From NCBI RefSeq assembly GCF_014646375.1, contig NZ_BMNI01000004.1, forward strand, positions 266,061 through 321,573: 55,513 nt of DNA, read 5' to 3'. Under the pieces are notes generated by a model. The model worked only from the letters and a program-made list of their open reading frames with translations. It had not been told where the DNA came from and ran no database searches. Source of the DNA: Nocardioides phosphati (GTDB taxonomy: Bacteria > Actinomycetota > Actinomycetes > Propionibacteriales > Nocardioidaceae). Below, in pieces: positions 52,252 to 55,513 of the stretch. The position numbers were made by a program, and so were the translations under genes. Position 1 is the stretch's first letter, and each line of letters opens with the position of its first letter.

Positions 52252-53582
52252 CGGTCCACGCCTCCCATCACGGGGTCGATCGAGGCGATCGCGACGATGA
52301 CGTCGGCGACTGCGCCGCCCTCGCTCATCACGCTGGTCGCCTGCAGGTTGGTGAAGCTCGGGTCGCGGAAGTGCACGCGGAACGGGCGGGTGCCGCCGTC
52401 GGACACGACGTGGGCGCCGAGCTCGCCGCGCGGGCTCTCGATCGGCACGTAGGCCTGGCCGGGCGGGACCCGGAAGCCCTCGGTCACCAGCTTGAAGTGG
52501 TGGATCAGCGCCTCCATCGACTCGCCCATGATGTGGCGGATGTGGTCGAGGGAGTTGCCCATGCCGTCGGCGCCGATCGCGAGCTGGCTGGGCCAGGCGA
52601 TCTTCTTGTCGGCGACCATGACGGGAGCGCCCTCGAGGTCGGCGAGGCGGTTGGCGGCCTGCTCGACGATGCGCAGGCTCTCCTCCATCTCGGCCAGGCG
52701 CACCCGGAAGCGGCCGTAGGCGTCGGCGGTGTCCCACGTGATCACGTCGAAGTCGTAGTCCTCGTAGCCGGAGTACGGCGAGGTCTTGCGGAGGTCCCAG
52801 GCGTAGCCGGCGGAGCGGAGCACCGGCCCGGAGATGCCGAGGGCCAGGCAGCCCTCGAGGTCGAGGTGGCCGACCCCGGACAGTCGCGCCTTGAAGATCG
52901 GGTTGGCGTTGCACAGCGCGGCGTACTCGGGGAGGCGCTTGCGCATGAGCGCGACGAAGCTGCGGATCTCGTCGAGCGCACCCGGCGGGAGGTCCTGGGC
53001 GACGCCGCCGGGACGGATGAACGCGTGGTTCATCCGGAGGCCGGTGATCAGCTCGAAGAGGTCGAGGACCAGCTCGCGCTCGCGGAAGCCGATCGTCATG
53101 ACGGTCAGCGCGCCGATCTCCATGCCGCCGGTGGCGATGCAGACCAGGTGGGAGGAGATCCGGTTGAGCTCCATCAGGAGGACGCGCATGACCTGCGCCT
53201 TCTCCGGGACCTGGTCCTCGATGTCGAGGAGGCGCTCCACGCCGAGGCAGTACGTCGCCTCGTTGAAGAACGGCGACAGGTAGTCCATGCGGGTGCAGAA
53301 CGTGACGCCCTGGACCCAGCTGCGGAACTCCATGTTCTTCTCGATGCCGGTGTGGAGGTAGCCGATGCCGCACCGGGCCTCGGTCACCGTCTCGCCCTCG
53401 AGCTCGAGGATCAGCCGGAGCACGCCGTGGGTCGACGGGTGCTGCGGGCCCATGTTGACGACAACGCGCTCGCTGGCGTCGGGGTTCAGCTCGTCGGTGA
53501 AGTCGTCCCAGTCCTGGCCGCCGACCGTGAAGACACGGCCCTCGGTGGTCTCGGTGCTGGTCGCTGCGTAGGGGTCAGTCAT
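52248..53582 (-). CDS. nuoD: NADH-quinone oxidoreductase subunit D
   Basis: 49-kDa-type quinone-site subunit, 444 aa. [22 protein letters not shown] (quinone-contact His/Thr region), [50 protein letters not shown] and [29 protein letters not shown]. It starts [11 protein letters not shown] and overlaps the nuoC stop (TGATG). Confidence 0.97.
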   Translation of the reverse strand: MTDPYAATSTETTEGRVFTVGGQDWDDFTDELNPDASERVVVNMGPQHPSTHGVLRLILELEGETVTEARCGIGYLHTGIEKNMEFRSWVQGVTFCTRMDYLSPFFNEATYCLGVERLLDIEDQVPEKAQVMRVLLMELNRISSHLVCIATGGMEIGALTVMTIGFRERELVLDLFELITGLRMNHAFIRPGGVAQDLPPGALDEIRSFVALMRKRLPEYAALCNANPIFKARLSGVGHLDLEGCLALGISGPVLRSAGYAWDLRKTSPYSGYEDYDFDVITWDTADAYGRFRVRLAEMEESLRIVEQAANRLADLEGAPVMVADKKIAWPSQLAIGADGMGNSLDHIRHIMGESMEALIHHFKLVTEGFRVPPGQAYVPIESPRGELGAHVVSDGGTRPFRVHFRDPSFTNLQATSVMSEGGAVADVIVAIASIDPVMGGVDR

Positions 53583-54313
53583 CAGGAGTAGGACCTCCGC
53601 TGGTCCGGCGGCGGGACGGTGCCGCCCTTGTACTCGACCGGGATGCCGCCGAGGGGGTAGTCCTTGCGCTGCGGGTGGCCGGGCCAGTCGTCGGGCATCT
53701 GGATGCGCGTGAGCGCCGGGTGACCGTCGAAGACCAGGCCGAAGAAGTCCCACGCCTCGCGCTCGTGCCAGTCGAGCGTCGGGTAGGTCGCGACGCAGCT
53801 GGGCAGGTGGCGGTCGCTGTCGGGCGTCGTGGTCTCGACCCGGATCCGCCGGTTGTGGGTCATGCTCAGCAGGCTGTAGACCGCGTGGAGCTCGCGCCCC
53901 GCGTCGTCGGGGTAGTGCACACCGCTGACGCCCGCGCAGAACTCGAAGCGCTGCTCGTCGCGGAGCGTCTGCATGGCGTTCTGCAGGTGCTCGCGGGCCA
54001 CGTGGAAGGTGATCTCGCCACGGTGGATGACCACGCGCTCGACCAGGCCCTCGAGCGAGTCGGCGACGACGTCGTACCACCCGCCGTACGGGCGCTCGGC
54101 CTGGCCGGGGTAGACGATCGGCGCGACGAGCCCGCCGTAGCCGCTGGTGTCGCCGCCGTCCCGGGCACCGAACATACCCTTGCGTACGCCGACGGCGGGG
54201 CTGCGGACGAAGCCGGAGGTCGAGTCGGTGGTCGCCTCGATCTCGGGCGAGCTCGGCTCGTGGGTGGCCGGCTGCGGGTCCTTGCCCGGACCGCCGGGGG
54301 TGGTGTCACTCAC
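53582..54313 (-). CDS. nuoC: NADH-quinone oxidoreductase subunit C
   Basis: 30-kDa-type subunit, 243 aa. The first 60 residues are a flexible actinobacterial extension ([21 protein letters not shown]). The core is [33 protein letters not shown], and the signature [45 protein letters not shown] is complete. GTG start; the nuoB end overlaps it by 8 nt. Confidence 0.96.
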   Translation of the reverse strand: MSDTTPGGPGKDPQPATHEPSSPEIEATTDSTSGFVRSPAVGVRKGMFGARDGGDTSGYGGLVAPIVYPGQAERPYGGWYDVVADSLEGLVERVVIHRGEITFHVAREHLQNAMQTLRDEQRFEFCAGVSGVHYPDDAGRELHAVYSLLSMTHNRRIRVETTTPDSDRHLPSCVATYPTLDWHEREAWDFFGLVFDGHPALTRIQMPDDWPGHPQRKDYPLGGIPVEYKGGTVPPPDQRRSYS

Positions 54314-54866
54314 CGCGCATCCGGCCCTTCATCAGGCTGGTGGGAGTGGCGATCAGGCCCTCGGCCTCGAGGTCGCGGATCTGCGCGGTGCGGTTGGCGC
54401 CGAGCTTGCCGTGCTGGACCTGGTCGTGGAGCTTGAGGATCGCGTCGATCAGCATCTCCGGGCGAGGCGGACAGCCGGGGAGGTACATGTCGACGGGGAC
54501 GACGTGGTCGACGCCCTGGACGATCGCGTAGTTGTTGAACATGCCGCCGGAGCTCGCGCAGACGCCCATCGCGAGCACCCACTTCGGCTCGGCCATCTGG
54601 TCGTAGATCTGGCGCAGCACCGGGGCCATCTTCTGGCTGACGCGACCCGCGACGATCATCAGGTCGGCCTGGCGCGGGGAGGCCCGGAAGACCTCCATGC
54701 CGAACCGGCCGAGGTCGTACTTCGGGCCGCCGCTCGTCATCATCTCGATCGCGCAGCAGGCCAGGCCGAACGTCGCCGGCCAGAACGCCGCCTTGCGCAT
54801 GTAGCCGGCGAGCCCCTCGACCGTCGTCAGCAGGACTCCGCTGGGGAGCTTCTCTTCTAGACCCAT
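54306..54866 (-). CDS. nuoB: NADH-quinone oxidoreductase subunit B
   Basis: PSST-type subunit with the last cluster N2, 186 aa. Tandem Cys37-Cys38 (LACCAIEMM), the Cys of [14 protein letters not shown] and the Cys of [10 protein letters not shown] provide the ligands. ATG start 12 bases after nuoA. Confidence 0.97.
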   Translation of the reverse strand: MGLEEKLPSGVLLTTVEGLAGYMRKAAFWPATFGLACCAIEMMTSGGPKYDLGRFGMEVFRASPRQADLMIVAGRVSQKMAPVLRQIYDQMAEPKWVLAMGVCASSGGMFNNYAIVQGVDHVVPVDMYLPGCPPRPEMLIDAILKLHDQVQHGKLGANRTAQIRDLEAEGLIATPTSLMKGRMRGE

Positions 54867-54878
54867 TGTGTTGTTGCC

Positions 54879-55235
54879 TCAGTCCCAGTCGAGTCCGCCG
54901 CGGCGCCACACGTACGCGTAGGCCACGAACACCGTGCCGAGGAAGACCGCCATCTCCGCGAGGCCGAACCAGCCCAGGGCGTCGAGATGGACCGCCCAGG
55001 GGTAGAGGAAGACGATCTCGATGTCGAAGACGATGAAGAGCATCGCGATGATGAAGAACTTCACCGGGAAGCGGCCGCTCAGCGCGTTGGGCGTCGGCTC
55101 GATGCCGCACTCGTACGCGTCGAGCTTGGCGCGGTTGTAGCGCTTCGGGCCCGTGAAGCTGCTCATCACGACGGATCCGATGGCGAATGCACCCGCCAGC
55201 ACCGCCAGTGCCAACACGGGAACGTAGAGCTCCAC
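54879..55235 (-). CDS. nuoA: NADH-quinone oxidoreductase subunit A
   Basis: Nad3 homologue, 118 aa, three helices. The quinone-gate loop YECGIEPTPNALSGRFPVKFFIIAMLFIVFDIEIVFLYPWAV is complete. GTG start with AGGAGG 7 bases upstream. First gene of the 14-gene operon. Confidence 0.97.
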   Translation of the reverse strand: MELYVPVLALAVLAGAFAIGSVVMSSFTGPKRYNRAKLDAYECGIEPTPNALSGRFPVKFFIIAMLFIVFDIEIVFLYPWAVHLDALGWFGLAEMAVFLGTVFVAYAYVWRRGGLDWD

Positions 55236-55253
55236 ACACCCTCCTGCGCGCTT

Positions 55254-55267
55254 GTGAATCGGTTCAC
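55254..55267. promoter_or_regulatory. Inverted repeat in the nuo leader
   Basis: GTGAATCGGTTCAC, 5-bp arms around four bases, between the putative -10 box and the nuoA ribosome site. Possible regulator site; no family can be named. Confidence 0.35.
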
Positions 55268-55284
55268 TAAGTGGCCCGGGTCAC

Positions 55285-55312
55285 AGTCTAGGGATGTGGC
55301 GGTCATGCGCAA
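55285..55312 (-). promoter_or_regulatory. Putative promoter of the nuo operon
   Basis: -35 TTGCGC (55307-55312), 16-base spacer, -10 TAGACT (55285-55290), 50 bases before the nuoA start. The remaining 200 bases to the window edge (55313-55513) hold no gene I can support. Confidence 0.4.
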
Positions 55313-55513
55313 GGAGGCGGGTCGACGGGGTGTCCGGCAACCCGGACATTCCGGCTGTGAGGTGCGCGATGCCAGTGATCGGCACTCGCCGTTGTGGTGG
55401 TGCCGGGCGTACGCCGGGCGGCGGGCGGCGGCAGTGGAGTCCAGCAGAGTGGTGTACGACGTCCTGAGTGAGCGCGTGCCTCCAACGTAGGCGCGGCCAC
55501 CGGGTGAATCCTT

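Noticed and set aside
55303..55500. 65-codon minus-strand frame upstream of nuoA
   Set aside because: Arg/Pro-rich with no ribosome site or similarity, and it overlaps the likely nuo promoter.

Overview
The window is one contiguous piece of a high-GC actinobacterial chromosome. The best fit is Nocardioides or another Nocardioidaceae. This is inferred from gene content and style: FolP2-like and MptB-like proteins, DUF3027 and DUF2530 genes, a 14-gene nuo operon followed by a polyprenyl synthase, many GTG/TTG starts, 4-nt ATGA/GTGA gene overlaps, and several apparently leaderless promoters. No phage, integrase or insertion sequence was seen.

Layout. (1) 1-2.7 kb: the start of the str operon (rpsL, then rpsG running off the left edge), and a MarR regulator coupled to an MFS exporter. 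(2) 2.8-8.7 kb: a purine-type NCS2 permease, DUF2530, DUF3027, an MFS protein, a DUF4190 membrane protein, murB and rpmG (L33). (3) 8.7-9 kb: tRNA-Met(CAT) and tRNA-Thr(GGT). (4) 9-17.2 kb: a LigB-like/FolP2-like/amidase operon; a tag-lrgA-lrgB operon; TfoX; a frameshifted small gene; a hemerythrin gene behind a stress-sigma-type promoter; pirin; and a GT4 glycosyltransferase. (5) 17.2-23.9 kb: a guanidine-utilisation operon under a guanidine-I (ykkC) riboswitch, made of a permease, two DUF1989 proteins, a carboxyltransferase protein and allophanate hydrolase. (6) 24-30 kb: alanine dehydrogenase, a 14-bp tandem repeat, an MptB-like mannosyltransferase, an MFS protein, and a divergent HxlR regulator/DUF6670-like pair separated by a long palindrome. 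(7) 30.1-34.6 kb: tRNA-Tyr, YajQ and a complete sulfate ABC importer (sbp-cysT-cysW-cysA). (8) 34.7-38.9 kb: a Tat-exported peptidoglycan-binding/M15-like protein, a PhoX-type phosphatase, RarD and a short interspersed-type repeat cluster. (9) 38.9-55.3 kb: the complete complex I operon nuoABCDEFGHIJKLMN, ending in a polyprenyl diphosphate synthase that probably makes the menaquinone side chain used with complex I.

The most interesting system is the guanidine operon. Its carboxylase has only the carboxyltransferase (KipA+KipI-like) half. The ATP-grasp biotin carboxylase and biotin-carrier domains that normally complete urea/guanidine carboxylase are absent from the window, so they must be supplied in trans or the chemistry has changed. 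Other points are a one-base frameshift that kills a small gene at 14.1 kb, a 19-codon open frame that exactly bridges nuoL and nuoM, and a 14-bp minisatellite between mptB and ald.
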